A stretch of DNA of 64,000 nt from Streptomyces sp. HUAS ZL42 (GTDB lineage Bacteria; Actinomycetota; Actinomycetes; Streptomycetales; Streptomycetaceae), in contig NZ_CP160403.1 of the NCBI RefSeq assembly GCF_040782645.1, positions 7,971,001 to 8,035,000 of the forward strand. The letters run 5' to 3'. The translations under genes and the position numbers were made by a program. Positions 63,267 through 64,000 of the stretch are shown one piece after another. Numbering within the stretch: position 1 is the first letter of the stretch; each line of letters opens with the position of its first letter. The notes below the pieces were generated by a model that worked only from the letters and a program-made list of their open reading frames with translations, was not told the origin of the DNA and ran no database searches.

Positions 63267-63434
63267 CGGGTTCTCTCCTCATGCGTCTCGTACGTCGACT
63301 GGGACGCGTGCGTCTTGTGAGCCGACCACCTGCGTGTGCCCCGTACCGTATATGGGTTCGCTGAGGAATCGGCAGCGCCGGTAGGCTTCTGACCACAGCT
63401 GCAGCCGCCCGTATCGACACAACGAAGGACGATC

Positions 63435-64000
63435 GTGCTCATTGCCGGGTTCCCCGCCGGGGCCTGGGGGACGAACTGTTATCTCGTCGCCCCCGCCGCC
63501 GGTGAGGAGTGCGTGATCATCGACCCGGGCCATCAGGCGGCCTCAGGAGTCGAGGAAGCGCTGAAGAAGCATCGGCTCAAGCCCGTCGCCGTCGTCCTCA
63601 CCCACGGCCACATCGACCACGTGGCCTCGGTCGTCCCCGTGTGCGGCGCGCACGACGTGCCGGCGTGGATCCACCCCGAGGACCGCTACATGATGGCGGA
63701 CCCCGAGAAGGCGCTCGGCCGGTCCATCGGCATGCCGCTGATGGGCGAGCTGACCGTGGGGGAGCCGGACGACGTCAAGGAGCTGACCGACGGCGCGAAG
63801 CTGGACCTCGCGGGCCTCGAGTTCTCCGTCGCGCACGCGCCGGGCCATACCAGGGGGTCGGTGACCTTCCAGATGCCCGAGACCGCGGACATCCCGTCGG
63901 TCTTCTTCTCGGGTGATCTGCTCTTTGCCGGCTCCATAGGACGCACCGACCTGCCCGGCGGTGACATGGCCGAGATGCTCGACTCGCTGGCCCGCGTGTG
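63435..64000 (+). CDS. Metallo-beta-lactamase fold hydrolase, glyoxalase II-like, partial
   Basis: GTG at 63435 with AAGGA upstream; 188 codons visible before the window ends. The metal site THGHIDHVAS (residues ~56-65) and the later HAPGHTRGS (~137) and GDLLFAGSIGRTDLPGG (~159) are typical of the glyoxalase II branch of the MBL fold, which hydrolyses thioesters such as S-lactoylglutathione; in streptomycetes, which use mycothiol, the substrate is probably different. M. tuberculosis Rv2581c holds the same position between ppiB and hisS, so hisS may follow outside the window. Confidence 0.9.
   Translation, partial: MLIAGFPAGAWGTNCYLVAPAAGEECVIIDPGHQAASGVEEALKKHRLKPVAVVLTHGHIDHVASVVPVCGAHDVPAWIHPEDRYMMADPEKALGRSIGMPLMGELTVGEPDDVKELTDGAKLDLAGLEFSVAHAPGHTRGSVTFQMPETADIPSVFFSGDLLFAGSIGRTDLPGGDMAEMLDSLARV

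Overview
The window is a 64 kb piece of a Streptomyces chromosome. GC content is very high, GTG and TTG starts are common, and it carries the sporulation gene ssgB, a CGNR zinc-finger protein, MetNIQ, fused cobalamin genes and the actinobacterial phosphoinositide genes. Gene order also looks like the S. coelicolor SCO15xx region, from memory rather than a search. Almost everything is housekeeping or conserved streptomycete sequence; I see no prophage, insertion sequence, CRISPR array or secondary-metabolite cluster.

Layout. 1-0.6 kb: two small membrane proteins on the minus strand, the first cut by the window edge. 0.77-3.8 kb: a Cys-rich leader peptide followed by the methionine importer metN-metI-metQ. 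3.9-11.7 kb: an acetyltransferase and three cobalamin genes: cobL (CbiE+CbiT), a very large BluB-CobT fusion with about 790 residues of low-complexity N-terminus, and a fused precorrin-2 dehydrogenase/SUMT. 11.8-16.7 kb: SpoU methyltransferase, a membrane-anchored Ser/Thr kinase, small proteins and a phosphotransferase. 16.7-17.2 kb: a minus-strand tRNA operon (Gly, Cys, Val x3). 17.4-24.5 kb: pabB-pabC for para-aminobenzoate, a tandem GNAT protein, a DsbA-like oxidoreductase, the CGNR protein, a 1.1 kb repeat-rich non-coding stretch, ssgB and a PGPGW membrane protein. 24.6-35.2 kb: a 10.5 kb segment bounded by two identical tRNA-Val(CAC) genes (an 80 bp perfect direct repeat). It holds a compact locus that looks devoted to rhamnogalacturonan oligosaccharides: binding protein, two permeases, a YesL-like protein and a YetA/PL26-like exo-lyase, behind a promoter overlapped by LacI-type palindromes.

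35.2-64 kb: an exonuclease, a DUF4365 protein translationally coupled to an unknown 405-residue protein, then thrS and a long block whose order matches the region from thrS to hisS of Mycobacterium tuberculosis: thrS, a HIT-family Ap4A phosphorylase homologue, pgsA-patA-like-pimA (phosphatidylinositol mannoside synthesis), pdxS-pdxT (vitamin B6), yebC, ruvC-ruvA-ruvB, yajC-secD-secF, apt, relA, a membrane-anchored cyclophilin and a metallo-beta-lactamase-fold hydrolase cut by the right edge. A K+ channel, a large membrane protein and an EF-G-like GTPase with a degenerate guanine-specificity motif are inserted in this block.

Most worth following up: the candidate rhamnogalacturonan locus between duplicated tRNA genes, the DUF4365/unknown gene pair with PD-(D/E)XK-like residues, the cysteine-codon leader in front of metNIQ, and the giant BluB-CobT fusion. 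No clearly new system is proven by the sequence alone.
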